Shown here in pieces: positions 16,729 to 26,970 of a stretch of 48,487 bases of DNA (position 1 is its first letter; each line of letters starts with the position of its first letter). The DNA is from an uncultured Pelagibacteraceae bacterium. Lineage in GTDB: Bacteria > Pseudomonadota > Alphaproteobacteria > Pelagibacterales > Pelagibacteraceae. The stretch is taken from contig CACPIK010000003.1 in assembly GCA_902633885.1 (NCBI GenBank), positions 1 through 48,487 on the forward strand, given 5' to 3'. Position numbers and translations under genes: made by a program. The notes beneath the pieces are model-generated. The model ran no database searches. It was not told the origin of the DNA and was given only the letters and a program-made list of their open reading frames with translations.

Positions 16729-17148
16729 TTACCAAGTACCGGTATTTGCCATTGATAACCAAGGTTCCTTGGGTTCTAAATACCCATCTTGTAATATTTC
16801 AACTGATATTTTGTCTGGAGATCTAACAAAAGCCATATGTCCATCTCTTGGAGGTCTATTAATTGTATAACCCATATCTTTTAATCTCTGACAAGTTTTG
16901 TAAATATTTTCAACTCTATAGGCTAAGTGGCCGAAGTTTCTTGAACCTTCTCCTAAATTATCACCATCCCAGTTATAAGTTAATTCTATTTCAGCCTTTT
17001 GATCATTTGGAGCTGATAAAAAAATTAATGTGTATCTACCTTTTTCATTCTCCATTCTTCGCGTTTCTTTTAGCCCTAATCCTTCACAAAAAAATCTTAG
17101 AGAGTCCTCAATATTAGTAATTCTGATCATGGTGTGTAAATATTTCAT
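16729..17148 (-). CDS. gloA: VOC-family protein, lactoylglutathione lyase (glyoxalase I)
   Basis: A 139-residue single-domain glyoxalase fold. It opens with LHTMIRITNIEDSLRFFCEGLGLKE and ends with FVRSPDKISVEILQ. The metal-ligand positions fit glyoxalase I: H5, a Glu in AEIELTYN, His in FGHLAYRV and Glu in VEILQ. The enzyme isomerises the methylglyoxal-glutathione adduct to lactoylglutathione. A related VOC activity cannot be excluded. It lies between a TPR gene and panB with short gaps. Confidence 0.85.
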   Translation of the reverse strand: MKYLHTMIRITNIEDSLRFFCEGLGLKETRRMENEKGRYTLIFLSAPNDQKAEIELTYNWDGDNLGEGSRNFGHLAYRVENIYKTCQRLKDMGYTINRPPRDGHMAFVRSPDKISVEILQDGYLEPKEPWLSMANTGTW

Positions 17149-17193
17149 AATAAATTTATATAATTAGTAATTATTAGTATTCAACTGTAATTT

Positions 17194-17619
17194 TCAAGAC
17201 TCTGTTTTTTCAAATGCTTTTAATCGAATTTCTATACTTTGGAGTTTTTCGCAAATTTTACTACAAATTAGTACAAAATCTTCCTTTAATTCCTTTACTC
17301 TAGAAAAATTAGATTTTTCTAGCTCCAAATCTATTAAAAAATACATAGCTTCTTCATCTTGAGGATCAAGTAGTAATGAAGTTTTAATATATTTTTCTTC
17401 TTCACTTTTATTATCTTCCTTTTTAAAAATCTTTGCTAAATAAAAATAAGATTTAGAATCTTTTGGATTATAAACAATATTTCTTTGAAATAAAAATTTT
17501 GAATCTTCATATTTTTCATTATCAAACAACTTTTTAGCCTCTTTAAAGAAATTATTTTCTTCAGAGTGAGCTGAAATATTTAAAGTCAAAACAAATAAAA
17601 TTAAATAAAAGTGTTTCAT
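17194..17619 (-). CDS. secreted TPR-repeat protein
   Basis: A 141-residue protein with a signal peptide (about residues 1-19, ending NISAHSEE). Two tetratricopeptide-like repeats follow: EAKKLFDNEKYEDSKFLFQRNI, then KSYFYLAKIFKKEDNKSEEEKYI. It is probably a periplasmic interaction protein of unknown partner. It starts 2 bases after the guaB stop and so is likely in the guaB transcript. Confidence 0.7.
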   Translation of the reverse strand: MKHFYLILFVLTLNISAHSEENNFFKEAKKLFDNEKYEDSKFLFQRNIVYNPKDSKSYFYLAKIFKKEDNKSEEEKYIKTSLLLDPQDEEAMYFLIDLELEKSNFSRVKELKEDFVLICSKICEKLQSIEIRLKAFEKTES

Positions 17620-17621
17620 GT

Positions 17622-18686
17622 TTATTTTTTTATCTCATCTATATTATGTACCATACTTTCATAAAAACCAGCTTTAGTTATTCTATAAAATTTTGGTTTT
17701 TTTCTTAAATCAGTAACTTTTGGAGAACCTAAATACCCCATTGAGGATTTTAAGCCTCCTACTAATTGAAAAAGAATTTTATCAACTGGACCCTTATATT
17801 TTACAAAACCTTCTACTCCTTCTGCAACATATTTTGATGTATCTTTTTGTTTTTTTTGAAAATATCTGTCTGCCGACCCTCTATTCATTGCTCCCAAAGA
17901 ACCCATTCCTCTGAAATTTTTAAAAAGAACTCCATTTCTTTTTATTAATTTTCCAGGCGATTCATCTGTCCCTGCAAATAAAGAACCAATCATCACAGCA
18001 TCAGCTCCTGCTGCTAATGCTTTAGCTATATCTCCAGAAAATTTTATTCCTCCATCTGCTATAATTGTTGCTTTGCTTTTGCCAATTCCTTTTTTTACAT
18101 TCATGATCGCACTTAGTTGTGGAACTCCAATTCCAGCAATCAAACGCGTTGTACAAATTGATCCTGGTCCTATACCAACTTTAACTATATCAACTCCTAA
18201 ATTAATTAAAAATTTTGCGGCTTCAGCTGTTGCAATATTTCCAGCACAGATAGAAGTTTTTTTAGGTTTTATTTTCATGATTTTTTTTATTATTTCTCTA
18301 ACTTTTTTTGTGTGCCCGTGCGCTGTATCAATTACAATTAAGTCTATATCCTGCTTTAAAATTTGTTTTGCTCTTTCATATTCCTGTGTACTGGTTCCAA
18401 CAGCTGCGCCTACTATGCATCCATTTTTTTTGATTTTTTTTATCTCAAAAATTTGATTTTTAATATTCATGTTTCTATGAATAACTCCTATACCGCCAGC
18501 TTTAGCAAGGGCTATACTCATCTTGGACTCTGTAACTGTATCCATAGCTGATGATAAAATTGGTATTTTTAAATTTAAAAATTTTGAAAGTTTTATAGAT
18601 GTGTTTACTTCAGATGGTAAAATATTTGAGTAATTAGGTGCTAATGTTACATCGTCAAATGTAAGTGCTTCTTTGATAGTTTCCAT
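17622..18686 (-). CDS. guaB: IMP dehydrogenase lacking CBS domains
   Basis: A 354-residue IMP dehydrogenase, against about 480-490 in most bacteria. It oxidises IMP to XMP, the first step to GMP. The catalytic loop GIGPGSICTTRLIAGIG contains the active cysteine. FDDVTLAPN, SSAMDTVTE, IADGGIKFSGD, RGMGSLGAM and the DRYFQ flap are all present. The segment IKNQIFEIKKIKK passes directly into GCIVGAAVG, where two CBS domains (about 120 residues) normally sit. The join is in frame and clean, so the enzyme should be active but without CBS-based nucleotide regulation. GMP reductase is an alternative, but the flap motif favours IMPDH, and guaA lies elsewhere in the window. Confidence 0.88.
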   Translation of the reverse strand: METIKEALTFDDVTLAPNYSNILPSEVNTSIKLSKFLNLKIPILSSAMDTVTESKMSIALAKAGGIGVIHRNMNIKNQIFEIKKIKKNGCIVGAAVGTSTQEYERAKQILKQDIDLIVIDTAHGHTKKVREIIKKIMKIKPKKTSICAGNIATAEAAKFLINLGVDIVKVGIGPGSICTTRLIAGIGVPQLSAIMNVKKGIGKSKATIIADGGIKFSGDIAKALAAGADAVMIGSLFAGTDESPGKLIKRNGVLFKNFRGMGSLGAMNRGSADRYFQKKQKDTSKYVAEGVEGFVKYKGPVDKILFQLVGGLKSSMGYLGSPKVTDLRKKPKFYRITKAGFYESMVHNIDEIKK

Positions 18687-18733
18687 GTCCTTATATAAAT
18701 GATTCGTAATAAATATAATAATACTAATAGTGA

Positions 18734-19345
18734 CTATCTTAAATTTTTACAAATGATGAAGCATTCTTTTGAGTCTTTTCGACTTGAAGGAGGCTTAAAA
18801 ATATGAACTTCTTTGAATTTTTTTTTTGTTGTTGCGACAATTTCGTTAAATGAAGAACCCATAAATAATTTAGAAATAAAAGTTCCATTTTTTTTTAGAA
18901 TATTACAAGCAAAATTAAAGGCTTCAAGACATAACTCGCCTGTTACTAAGGAGTCTAGTTTTTTGTTACCAGTTGTGTTAACAGCCATATCTGAAATAAC
19001 GGCATCAATCTTATAATTAAAATATTCGATAACTTTTTTTTGGTATAATATGTCTGTAAAATCTCCTTTTATTTGAAATGTATTTTGAATTGGTTCTATT
19101 TCTTTCAAATCAACTGAAACAATTTTTGAATTTTTAAATTTTCTCGAAATAAATTGAGACCAACTTCCAGGTGCAGCTCCCAAATCTACAATAGATGATC
19201 CGTTTTTAAGTATTTTAAACTTATCATTAATTTCTTTTAATTTATATACAGCTCTTGATCTATATCCTTCAATTTTTGATTGACGAACATAAATATCTCT
19301 TTTTTGCTTAATTATCCAATTTTTTGAAATTTTATTTTTTTTCAA
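18734..19345 (-). CDS. rlmE: 23S rRNA 2'-O-ribose U2552 methyltransferase
   Basis: A 203-residue FtsJ/RrmJ-family enzyme. The SAM-binding motif is VDLGAAPGSWSQ (53-64). The catalytic tetrad is visible as K35 in RAVYKLKEI, Asp in ISDMAVN, Lys in ISKLFMG and Glu in KECFIICK. It methylates U2552 of the large-subunit rRNA late in ribosome assembly. It starts directly after the glycosyltransferase stop and precedes guaB by 47 bases. Confidence 0.93.
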   Translation of the reverse strand: MKKNKISKNWIIKQKRDIYVRQSKIEGYRSRAVYKLKEINDKFKILKNGSSIVDLGAAPGSWSQFISRKFKNSKIVSVDLKEIEPIQNTFQIKGDFTDILYQKKVIEYFNYKIDAVISDMAVNTTGNKKLDSLVTGELCLEAFNFACNILKKNGTFISKLFMGSSFNEIVATTKKKFKEVHIFKPPSSRKDSKECFIICKNLR

Positions 19346-20245
19346 CTAATTTCCAAATCTCAAACTTTTTTCAATTACTTCTCCATCCAGAGTTTTAATT
19401 TTTGAAATAAAATTCTTATTATTTCTTATTATGTCATTTTCTTTTCCTGCAAAATGAATAATACCTATTTTGTGATTTGGTAAATATGGTTCAACAAAAG
19501 TATTTAGTTTTCTATCAAATCTCAAAGCTTCAATTAATGTCCAATTACAATAAGCAGGCAATATCTCAACATCAAGATTATCTGAATAAATTGAAATATT
19601 CATTGCTATTTGCTCTGATCCCCATATTTTTCCTGATGATAAGGCTTTCTTTAAATTTTTTTTCCAAATTTCCCAGTGAGGAGCGTCTACTTCTAAAGAA
19701 AATACTCCAATATTTAAATGAGGTTTAAGTGCAACCTCTCTTGAAATTTTTTCGCTGAATCCTGATGATTTTGCATGTTTATAATTTTGAGATTTTATTC
19801 TAGCAAAACTTCCAAAAAGCCACTCAGCTCTTAATACTCTTCCATAAGATCTATCGGCAGATGTTGCTATGGCAAGTTTTTTTTTTTCACAACCTTTAAT
19901 ATATAGTTCAATTGCTTCCCATGAATTTACCCAAGCATCTGCATCAATCCATAAATACTTTTTATAATCAGGAAAATAGTTAGGTAAAAATGCTCTGGAT
20001 ACCTGGCTTTTTAACCACTCTCTTCCTTTAATTTTAAAGCTAGGAACCTCAATGTCCCACTTTGCTTTTTTAATTTTGTTAACTTTTTTTTCTAATATTT
20101 CAATTTGACTAGCTTCTAATCCTGCATCCAGAATACAAATATCAAATTCTTTGCTTTCATCGAATCTTTTAATTGAATCCACCAACTCATTTAATAATTC
20201 AAAATAATTTGCATCTGCTAATGAAACAATAACATTTTTGTTCAT
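19346..20245 (-). CDS. GT-A fold glycosyltransferase-like protein (GT8-like)
   Basis: A 299-residue protein that I assign only to the GT-A type. It begins NVIVSLADANYFELLNELVDSI, an alpha-beta start usual for GT8-like enzymes. A DxD-type metal motif, DADAW (101-105), follows IDYKKYLW-like text (KKYLWIDADAW). Late HFAGKEND resembles the His-rich C-terminal loop of GT8. The donor and acceptor are unknown. It sits between pssA and rlmE with no gaps, which suggests co-transcription with phospholipid genes but does not prove a lipid acceptor. Confidence 0.65.
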   Translation of the reverse strand: MNKNVIVSLADANYFELLNELVDSIKRFDESKEFDICILDAGLEASQIEILEKKVNKIKKAKWDIEVPSFKIKGREWLKSQVSRAFLPNYFPDYKKYLWIDADAWVNSWEAIELYIKGCEKKKLAIATSADRSYGRVLRAEWLFGSFARIKSQNYKHAKSSGFSEKISREVALKPHLNIGVFSLEVDAPHWEIWKKNLKKALSSGKIWGSEQIAMNISIYSDNLDVEILPAYCNWTLIEALRFDRKLNTFVEPYLPNHKIGIIHFAGKENDIIRNNKNFISKIKTLDGEVIEKSLRFGN

Positions 20246-21043
20246 TTATAGCACATCTTCATGATGATCAATTTCTTCATTATTAATTTTACTATTCTTT
20301 TTCACTGTGTAAAAATGAAAGGCACTTATAGGTATCGATAAAAGATATACGGCTCCTGAAATAACAATTGTATTAAAAGTATAAACTAAAATTAATCCAA
20401 AATATAAAATTACGCTAAATAGTAAAAATATTGATGTACTTCTTGGGACTACAATTTTTTTTAGCGAATATGTTGGAATTTTACTAATTAATAAGACTGA
20501 TATTGTGATAAATAAAATTGGAACTATTAATTGATAATCTATACTCAAAAATTTAAATTCGCTTAAACTGTATACTAAAGGCATTAAAACTAAAACACCT
20601 CCTGCCGGAGATGGAATGCCTTCAAAAAAATTATCTTTCCAAGAAGGTTCTTCTTCTGATGAGATGTTAAACCTTGCCAATCTCAAAGCTACACATACAA
20701 CATAAATTAGTGATATTAACCATCCAAGTCTACCTATTTCAGACAAAGCCCAAAAATACATTATAAAAGCTGGTGCAACTCCGAAGCTAATCACATCTGT
20801 CAAAGAATCAAGTTCTTTACCAACTTTAGAGGTTCCTTTAATTAATCTTGCAATTCTTCCATCAAGACCATCTATAATAGCAGCAACTATTACTGCTATA
20901 ATTGATAATTCAAATTTTCCATCAAATGCAAATTTGATTGAACTTAGTCCAATACAAACTCCAATTAAAGTTAAAATGTTCGGAAGGATCACTCTTGAAT
21001 TTTTTTTTGATACCAATTTAATATTTTTATTTGCTTGTTCCAT
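20246..21043 (-). CDS. pssA: CDP-diacylglycerol--serine O-phosphatidyltransferase
   Basis: A 265-residue integral membrane CDP-alcohol phosphatidyltransferase. The family motif D-G-x2-A-R-x8-G-x3-D-x3-D is seen as DGRIARLIKGTSKVGKELDSLTD. About seven to eight hydrophobic segments follow. It makes phosphatidylserine, which the next upstream gene product (Psd) decarboxylates to phosphatidylethanolamine. It begins 4 bases after the psd stop. The C-terminus ends in a charged tail. Confidence 0.92.
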   Translation of the reverse strand: MEQANKNIKLVSKKNSRVILPNILTLIGVCIGLSSIKFAFDGKFELSIIAVIVAAIIDGLDGRIARLIKGTSKVGKELDSLTDVISFGVAPAFIMYFWALSEIGRLGWLISLIYVVCVALRLARFNISSEEEPSWKDNFFEGIPSPAGGVLVLMPLVYSLSEFKFLSIDYQLIVPILFITISVLLISKIPTYSLKKIVVPRSTSIFLLFSVILYFGLILVYTFNTIVISGAVYLLSIPISAFHFYTVKKNSKINNEEIDHHEDVL

Positions 21044-21047
21044 AAAA

Positions 21048-21692
21048 TTATTTTTTAGCTATTAAAGTTTCCCCAGCAAATGTTTTTTGATTAACTTTAA
21101 CTAAGGGCTCATAATTTTCAAAATACAAATCTGCTCTACTTCCAAATCTTATCATGCCAATTCTTGATCCTTGCTGTAATTCTTCGTCTATTGAAGTATC
21201 GGTAACTATTCTTCTTGCAATCAATCCAGCTATTTGAACTACTATAATTTCTTCGCCGTATGTGTTTTTGATTTTGTAATAATTTCTTTCATTGTCTTCA
21301 CTTGCTTTATCTAAAGATGCATTAATAAATTTACCTGGTTTATAAACTATATCTTCAATTTTTCCTGAGCATGGTGTTCTATTAACATGGCAATCAAAAA
21401 CATTCATAAAAATACTTACTTTTTTAAATTTTTTATTTTCTAATCCAAGTTCTTTTGGTCCATCTGTCTCTAAAACTTGCAAAACAATTCCATCGGCTGG
21501 ACTTGTTAAATAATTATCATCATTGATAGAAAATCTTTCAGGGTCTCTAAAAAAATAATAACACCATATTGTTAATATCAAACCTACAAATCCTAAAAAA
21601 CCATTTATAAAATATAATATGATCGTTGCTATTATAAAAATAACTATAAATTTGTAACCTTCGTTGTGAATTTTTGGAAATATCTTGTCCAT
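21048..21692 (-). CDS. psd: phosphatidylserine decarboxylase proenzyme, short form
   Basis: A 214-residue short-type Psd. One N-terminal hydrophobic hairpin (about residues 14-45) is followed by FFRDPER and SPADGIV, the family start. The self-cleavage site is the Gly-Ser in [11 protein letters not shown], where Ser becomes the pyruvoyl group. [14 protein letters not shown] carries the catalytic His region. It is the first gene of the long minus run to panB and is divergent from icd. Confidence 0.93.
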   Translation of the reverse strand: MDKIFPKIHNEGYKFIVIFIIATIILYFINGFLGFVGLILTIWCYYFFRDPERFSINDDNYLTSPADGIVLQVLETDGPKELGLENKKFKKVSIFMNVFDCHVNRTPCSGKIEDIVYKPGKFINASLDKASEDNERNYYKIKNTYGEEIIVVQIAGLIARRIVTDTSIDEELQQGSRIGMIRFGSRADLYFENYEPLVKVNQKTFAGETLIAKK

Positions 21693-21705
21693 CTATATTC
21701 TATAA

Positions 21706-21733
21706 TTGCCAATTTTGGATTAATATGTATACA
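21706..21733 (+). promoter_or_regulatory. candidate icd promoter
   Basis: TTGCCA (21706-21711), a 16-base spacer and TATACA (21728-21733) lie in the psd-icd gap. The predicted start near 21740 lies downstream of the longer in-frame starts at 21674 and 21725 and so supports 21770 as the icd start. Confidence 0.45.
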
Positions 21734-21769
21734 AAAAGAATAAATTCAACTATTAAGATATATCAAAAA

Positions 21770-22984
21770 ATGAGCAAAATTGAGGTAAAAAATCCGATTG
21801 TTGAGTTAGATGGCGATGAAATGACCAGAGTAATCTGGAAATATATAAAAAATAAACTTATCCTACCATATATAGACTTGGGTATCGAATACTATGACCT
21901 TGGAATGAAAAGCCGTGACAGCACTAATGATCAAATCACTATAGATTGTGCTAATGCAATAAAAAAAAATGGTGTAGGAATAAAGTGTGCAACTATTACT
22001 CCAGATGAAAGTAGAGTTAAAGAATTTAATCTAAAAAAAATGTGGCGTTCTCCTAACGGAACTATAAGAAATATTATCGGTGGAACAGTATTTAGAGAGC
22101 CAATTATTTGTAAAAATATACCCAAGTTAGTTCCAAGCTGGACAGATCCAATAATTATTGGAAGACACGCATTTGGAGATCAATATAGAGCAACAGATTT
22201 TATGGTTCCAGGTAAAGGAAAACTTGAAGTAAAATGGACATCAGAGGATGGAAAAGATGAAAAGAAATATAAAGTCTTTGATTTTCCTGGACCAGGTATT
22301 GCACTATCAATGTATAATTTAGATAAATCTATAGAAGATTTTGCCAGATCATGCTTTAATTATGGATTAATTAAAAATTGGCCAGTCTATCTTTCAACAA
22401 AAAATACAATACTAAAAAAATATGATGGAAGATTTAAAGATATCTTTCAAAAAATTTTTGAAGATGAGTTTGCGTCTAAGTTCAAAGAAAACAATATAAT
22501 ATATGAACATAGATTAATTGATGATATGGTTGCTTGTGCAATGAAATGGAATGGTAAATATATTTGGGCGTGTAAAAATTATGATGGAGATGTTCAGTCA
22601 GATACAGTCGCACAAGGTTATGGTTCATTGGGTTTAATGACAAGTGTACTATTGGCACCGGATGGCAATACGATGGAGGCGGAGGCTGCACATGGAACTG
22701 TAACAAGACATTTTAGATTGCATCAAGAAGGAAAAGAAACCTCAACCAATCCAATAGCTTCAATATTTGCATGGACTAGAGGTCTAAGCCATAGAGGAAA
22801 ATTAGATGGGAACAGTGAATTAATAAATTTTTCAAATAAATTAGAAAAAGTATGTGTGGAATGTGTAGAAAATGGATCAATGACAAAAGATCTTGCTATA
22901 CTTGTAGGTCCTTCATCCAAATACATGACGACAAATCAGTTTCTTGATGAAATAGATAAAAATTTAAAGAAAAAATTAAATTAA
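21770..22984 (+). CDS. icd: isocitrate dehydrogenase (NADP-dependent)
   Basis: A 404-residue IDH of the eukaryotic-like NADP class. It starts [23 protein letters not shown], where [10 protein letters not shown] is diagnostic. It carries the substrate-binding [10 protein letters not shown], and the metal-binding DDMVACAMK and YDGDVQSD regions. The NADP-site TVTRHFR also fits. It converts isocitrate to 2-oxoglutarate in the TCA cycle. The reading frame is open upstream to 21674, but that part has no family similarity and overlaps psd. The end overlaps alaS by 9 bases, tail to tail. Confidence 0.95.
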   Translation: MSKIEVKNPIVELDGDEMTRVIWKYIKNKLILPYIDLGIEYYDLGMKSRDSTNDQITIDCANAIKKNGVGIKCATITPDESRVKEFNLKKMWRSPNGTIRNIIGGTVFREPIICKNIPKLVPSWTDPIIIGRHAFGDQYRATDFMVPGKGKLEVKWTSEDGKDEKKYKVFDFPGPGIALSMYNLDKSIEDFARSCFNYGLIKNWPVYLSTKNTILKKYDGRFKDIFQKIFEDEFASKFKENNIIYEHRLIDDMVACAMKWNGKYIWACKNYDGDVQSDTVAQGYGSLGLMTSVLLAPDGNTMEAEAAHGTVTRHFRLHQEGKETSTNPIASIFAWTRGLSHRGKLDGNSELINFSNKLEKVCVECVENGSMTKDLAILVGPSSKYMTTNQFLDEIDKNLKKKLN

Positions 22985-25645
22985 ATTTTTTAAAATACCA
23001 AAGGCATAGTTTATTAATTTTTTCTCAACTCCACCAGCTTGCGCAAAGTCTTTTCTTCCGCCACCACCTTTTCCACCTACGATTTCAGATCCTTTTCTTA
23101 CAAATTCTACAGCATCATATTTTTCTGTTAATTTTTTTGTAATTCCTACTGCTAAACCAACTTTTTCATCTTTGTTAGAAAAAACAATTACAATACCTTC
23201 TTTAAGATCTTTTTTTCCTTCATCTACAAGTTTTCTCAATTCTTTAGACGGCAGATCTTCAACAACTTGAAATCTAACATTAATATTTTTTATCTTATCG
23301 TCGCAAATTATATTTTTTGTCTTATCTTCTAAAACAGATTTTATATTCAACTGTTCAAGTTGTTTTGAAAGATCTTTTATTAATCCTTTTTGATCTTTAT
23401 TATTTAAGTTTGGTTTGCCTCCAAGTTTTATGATATTATCTGATAAATCTTTTATTATAACTTCATCTTTTTGAGCAGATATATCAGAAAGTTTCTCTTT
23501 ATTTTTAAGATATTCATCTAATTGTTTGTCTCTTAAAGCCTCTACCCTTCTCACGCCAGCTGCTATAGAAGATTGGTTTATAATTTTAAATTTTCCTATA
23601 TCTCCTGTATTTCTAACATGTGTTCCACCACAAAGTTCTGTTGAAAAATAATTGCCTTCTTCATCCCCCATTGACAAAACTCTTACTTCATCACCATATT
23701 TTTCACCAAATAATGCAAGTGCTCCATTATCCACGGCTTCTTTTGGTGTCATAATTCTTGTTTTTACTTCTGACTTTTTTTCAACCATTTTATTTACTTG
23801 TGACTCAATTTTTAAAATTTCATTTGGAGAAATTGGCTTCATATGACTGAAATCAAACCTAAGTCTATCGGGCTCTACTAAAGATCCTTTTTGCATAACA
23901 TGAGATCCTAAAACTCTTCTTAAAGACTCATGTAATAAGTGTGTTGCTGAGTGATAAGCTCTTAAATTATCACGCCTAGAGATATCAATCTTCATTTCAA
24001 CATTCTGATTAATTTTAATAGTTCCACTTTTTACCTCGCCGTAGTGCACAAATAAGTCACCTAATTTTTTTTGAACATCTGCAACTTCAAAAATAAATTC
24101 ACCTGATGATATTTCTCCTTTATCACCAATTTGTCCTCCAGATTCTGCGTAAAATGGAGTTTGATTTACTATGATCATTCCAAGATCACCAACATTAAGT
24201 TCGTTTACTTCTTTATTATTTTTTAATAATGACAAAACTACTCCTTCAGCTTGGTTTGTTTCGTAGCCGAGAAATTCTGTGGTACTTAATTTATCTTTTA
24301 TGCCAAACCATATATCGTCAATTGCGCTGTCTCCAGAACCCTTCCAATTTTTTTTAGCCAGTTCTCTGCTTTGTTTCATCAAAGAATTAAATTTACCATT
24401 ATCAATTGTAAGTGATTTACTTTTTAAAATATCTTCTGTTAAATCTAGTGGAAAGCCATATGTGTCATAAAGTTTAAAAGCCACCTCGCCTGGAAGAACT
24501 TTCTCTATTTTAGATATTTCCTCATTTAAAATTTTTATTCCTCTATCTAAAAGAACTAAAAACTTTTCTTCTTCCATTCTTAGAGTTTCTTTGATCAAAG
24601 ATTGTGCTCTTTCAATTTCAGGATAGTTTCCTTTCATTTCATCCATCAAAGTTTTAAATATATTAAAAAAAATTGGTTGTTTGGATCCCAATAAATGAGA
24701 ATGTCTCATTCCTCTTCTCATAATTCTTCTTAAAACATAACCTCTACCTTCATTAGAAGGTAGAACTCCCTCAGCAATTAAAAAAGAGCTGGCTCTGAGG
24801 TGATCAGCTATAACTCTAAAACTTGCGATATTATCTTCTTCTGCTTTTACTTTAAGAGTCTCAGAGATTGAATCTATTAATTTTTTGAAGTGATCAGTTT
24901 TATAATTATCATGAGTGCCTTGCAGTAATGCTGCTATTCTCTCTAATCCCATACCAGTATCAACTGAAGGTTTTGGTAAATTAATTCTTTTTTCTTTTGA
25001 AATTTGTTCAAATTGCATGAAAACTAAATTCCAAATTTCAATAAATCTATCTCCATCTTCATCTTTTGAGCCAGGTAAACCACCTTTTAAGTGTTCTCCA
25101 TGGTCATAAAAAATTTCTGAACATGGTCCGCAGGGCCCTGTTTCTCCCATTGACCAAAAATTATCTGAAGTTGCTATTCTTATGATTTTATCATCATTAA
25201 ATCCAGCTATTTTCTTCCACAGGTTAAATGCTTCATCATCTTCATGGTAAACAGTAACATAAAGTCTATTTTTGTCTAAACCAAAATCTTTTGTAATTAA
25301 GTTCCAAGCAAGTTCAATCGCTCTATCTTTGAAATAATCACCGAAAGAAAAATTTCCTAACATTTCAAAAAAAGTATGATGCCTTGGTGTATAGCCTACA
25401 TTTTCAAGATCATTATGTTTTCCTCCGGCTCTTACACATTTCTGTGAAGTTGTTGCTCTTTTGTAATCTCTTTTTTCTAATCCAGTAAATACATTTTTAA
25501 ATTGAACCATACCTGAATTGGCAAACATTAGAGTAGGATCGTTATTTGGAACTAAGTTGCTAGACTCAACAATCTTATGATCATTTTTATTAAAATAATC
25601 TAAAAAAGTTCTTCTGATCTCGTTTAGTGTTTTTGCCATATTCAT
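22976..25645 (-). CDS. alaS: alanyl-tRNA synthetase
   Basis: An 889-residue class II synthetase. The N-terminal catalytic core shows [41 protein letters not shown] and GMGLERIAA. The editing domain has [12 protein letters not shown] (HxxxH) and CGGTHV, the zinc-type ligands. The C-Ala domain has GGKGGGG near the end. Length is normal. A second ATG two codons in (25639) is an equally good start; no clear ribosome-binding site decides. It is downstream of the recA terminator. Confidence 0.97.
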   Translation of the reverse strand: MNMAKTLNEIRRTFLDYFNKNDHKIVESSNLVPNNDPTLMFANSGMVQFKNVFTGLEKRDYKRATTSQKCVRAGGKHNDLENVGYTPRHHTFFEMLGNFSFGDYFKDRAIELAWNLITKDFGLDKNRLYVTVYHEDDEAFNLWKKIAGFNDDKIIRIATSDNFWSMGETGPCGPCSEIFYDHGEHLKGGLPGSKDEDGDRFIEIWNLVFMQFEQISKEKRINLPKPSVDTGMGLERIAALLQGTHDNYKTDHFKKLIDSISETLKVKAEEDNIASFRVIADHLRASSFLIAEGVLPSNEGRGYVLRRIMRRGMRHSHLLGSKQPIFFNIFKTLMDEMKGNYPEIERAQSLIKETLRMEEEKFLVLLDRGIKILNEEISKIEKVLPGEVAFKLYDTYGFPLDLTEDILKSKSLTIDNGKFNSLMKQSRELAKKNWKGSGDSAIDDIWFGIKDKLSTTEFLGYETNQAEGVVLSLLKNNKEVNELNVGDLGMIIVNQTPFYAESGGQIGDKGEISSGEFIFEVADVQKKLGDLFVHYGEVKSGTIKINQNVEMKIDISRRDNLRAYHSATHLLHESLRRVLGSHVMQKGSLVEPDRLRFDFSHMKPISPNEILKIESQVNKMVEKKSEVKTRIMTPKEAVDNGALALFGEKYGDEVRVLSMGDEEGNYFSTELCGGTHVRNTGDIGKFKIINQSSIAAGVRRVEALRDKQLDEYLKNKEKLSDISAQKDEVIIKDLSDNIIKLGGKPNLNNKDQKGLIKDLSKQLEQLNIKSVLEDKTKNIICDDKIKNINVRFQVVEDLPSKELRKLVDEGKKDLKEGIVIVFSNKDEKVGLAVGITKKLTEKYDAVEFVRKGSEIVGGKGGGGRKDFAQAGGVEKKLINYAFGILKNLI

Positions 25646-25688
25646 CTAAAATACAGCTTTTTGTATTGATGTCTACACTTCTAAAGGG

Positions 25689-25719
25689 AAAAAAGGCGCC
25701 CATTCGAGCGCCTTTTTAA
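25689..25719 (-). terminator. terminator after recA
   Basis: AAAAAGGCGC (25690-25699) pairs perfectly with GCGCCTTTTT (25708-25717) across an 8-base loop. A T tract follows on the minus strand. It separates recA from alaS. A weaker second hairpin with AATAACT/AGTTATT arms overlaps the recA stop. Confidence 0.88.
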
Positions 25720-25736
25720 TAACTAAAAGTTATTTG

Positions 25737-26861
25737 CTAATTTTTTTTAGTAGGAATTTCCTCTTCTTTTTTTTGAGCTTCTACTTTCTCTTCACTTAAA
25801 GGATTGCCTTCAATTTTTTTAGAAATCACACCTGCTTTTTCTCTTATTGCCATTTCAATCTCGGCAGCAGCTTTAGGATTTTGTTCGAGGTAAAGTTTTG
25901 CATTTTCCCTACCTTGGCCAATTTTTTCACCTTTGTAAGCGTACCAAGCTCCTGCTTTCTCAACAATCTCGGCCTTAGCCCCAAGATCTATTAATTCCCC
26001 TACTTTACTAATTCCTTTTCCATACATTAAGTCGAACTCAACAACTTTAAAGGGTGGTGCAACTTTATTTTTAACAACTTTTACTCTCGTTGTATTGCCA
26101 ATAATTTGTTCCTTATCTTTAATAGCACCAATTCTTCTTATGTCCATTCTTACTGATGAATAGAATTTTAATGAATTTCCACCAGATGTAGTTTCTGGAC
26201 TTCCAAACATAACACCAATTTTCATTCTAATTTGGTTAATAAATATAACCATAGTGTTAGTTCTTGATATAGAGCCAGTTAATTTTCTTAATGCTTGAGA
26301 CATCAATCTTGCTTGAAGACCAACATGGTGGTCGCCCATATCGCCTTCTATTTCTGCTCTTGGAGTTAATGCTGCCACAGAGTCAACTACAAGAACTGAC
26401 ATCGATCCTGACTTAATTAAAGTATCTGTAATTTCTAAAGCCTGCTCTCCTGTGTCTGGTTGGGAGATTAAAAGCTCTTCAGTGTTTACACCTAGTTTTT
26501 TTGCATATACTGGATCTAAAGCATGCTCGGCATCTACAAATCCACAAATACCTCCAGCTCTTTGTGCTTCTGCAACAACTTGTAATGCTAAAGTTGTTTT
26601 TCCAGATGACTCTGGGCCATAAATTTCAATAATTCTTCCTTTTGGTAGTCCACCAATTCCAAGTGCAAGATCTAAACTTAAAGATCCTGTTGAAACTGAC
26701 TCAATATCCATAGCTTTTTGCTCACCAAGTCTCATTACAGAACCTTTTCCAAAGTTATCTGTTATTTGACTAATAGCTGCGTCTAATGCTTTATTTTTTT
26801 CTTTGTTTTCCAAATCTTTATCTTTTGCGGATTTCACCACTTTTAAGTTATTTTTCGTCAT
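25737..26861 (-). CDS. recA: recombinase RecA
   Basis: A 374-residue RecA. Walker A is GPESSGKTT (82-90), Walker B lies in [12 protein letters not shown] and loop L2 in [16 protein letters not shown]. The N-terminus is a lysine-rich extension of about 23 residues before ALDAAISQI. The C-terminus is acidic and lysine-rich, as in other RecA. It forms filaments on single-stranded DNA, drives homologous recombination and triggers LexA and UmuD self-cleavage. A LexA operator candidate lies 51 bases upstream. Confidence 0.98.
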   Translation of the reverse strand: MTKNNLKVVKSAKDKDLENKEKNKALDAAISQITDNFGKGSVMRLGEQKAMDIESVSTGSLSLDLALGIGGLPKGRIIEIYGPESSGKTTLALQVVAEAQRAGGICGFVDAEHALDPVYAKKLGVNTEELLISQPDTGEQALEITDTLIKSGSMSVLVVDSVAALTPRAEIEGDMGDHHVGLQARLMSQALRKLTGSISRTNTMVIFINQIRMKIGVMFGSPETTSGGNSLKFYSSVRMDIRRIGAIKDKEQIIGNTTRVKVVKNKVAPPFKVVEFDLMYGKGISKVGELIDLGAKAEIVEKAGAWYAYKGEKIGQGRENAKLYLEQNPKAAAEIEMAIREKAGVISKKIEGNPLSEEKVEAQKKEEEIPTKKN

Positions 26862-26911
26862 TTTTTGCCTCTTTTTTTACATTTTTTAACAATCGAATCA
26901 TGAAGATAAAT

Positions 26912-26926
26912 GTACACATTTTGTTC
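26912..26926 (-). promoter_or_regulatory. LexA operator candidate upstream of recA
   Basis: On the minus strand GAAC-AAAATGT-GTAC matches the alphaproteobacterial LexA operator GAAC-N7-GAAC (or GTTC-N7-GTTC) at 7 of 8 core bases. The surrounding sequence, TAATGAGAAC before and ACATTTAT after, is shared with the umuD operator, giving 24 of 27 identical positions. This strongly supports a functional site. Confidence 0.8.
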
Positions 26927-26970
26927 TCATTAGCAATATAATTATCAAATTCACTAAAAAAAACAAGAAA

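Noticed and set aside
18073..18456. 127-codon open frame on plus inside guaB
   Set aside because: It is antisense to a gene with all IMPDH motifs; the hydrophobic product is what AT-rich antisense frames give.
21674..21769. Upstream extension of icd
   Set aside because: It overlaps psd, lacks similarity to IDH, and lies at or before the predicted transcript start.
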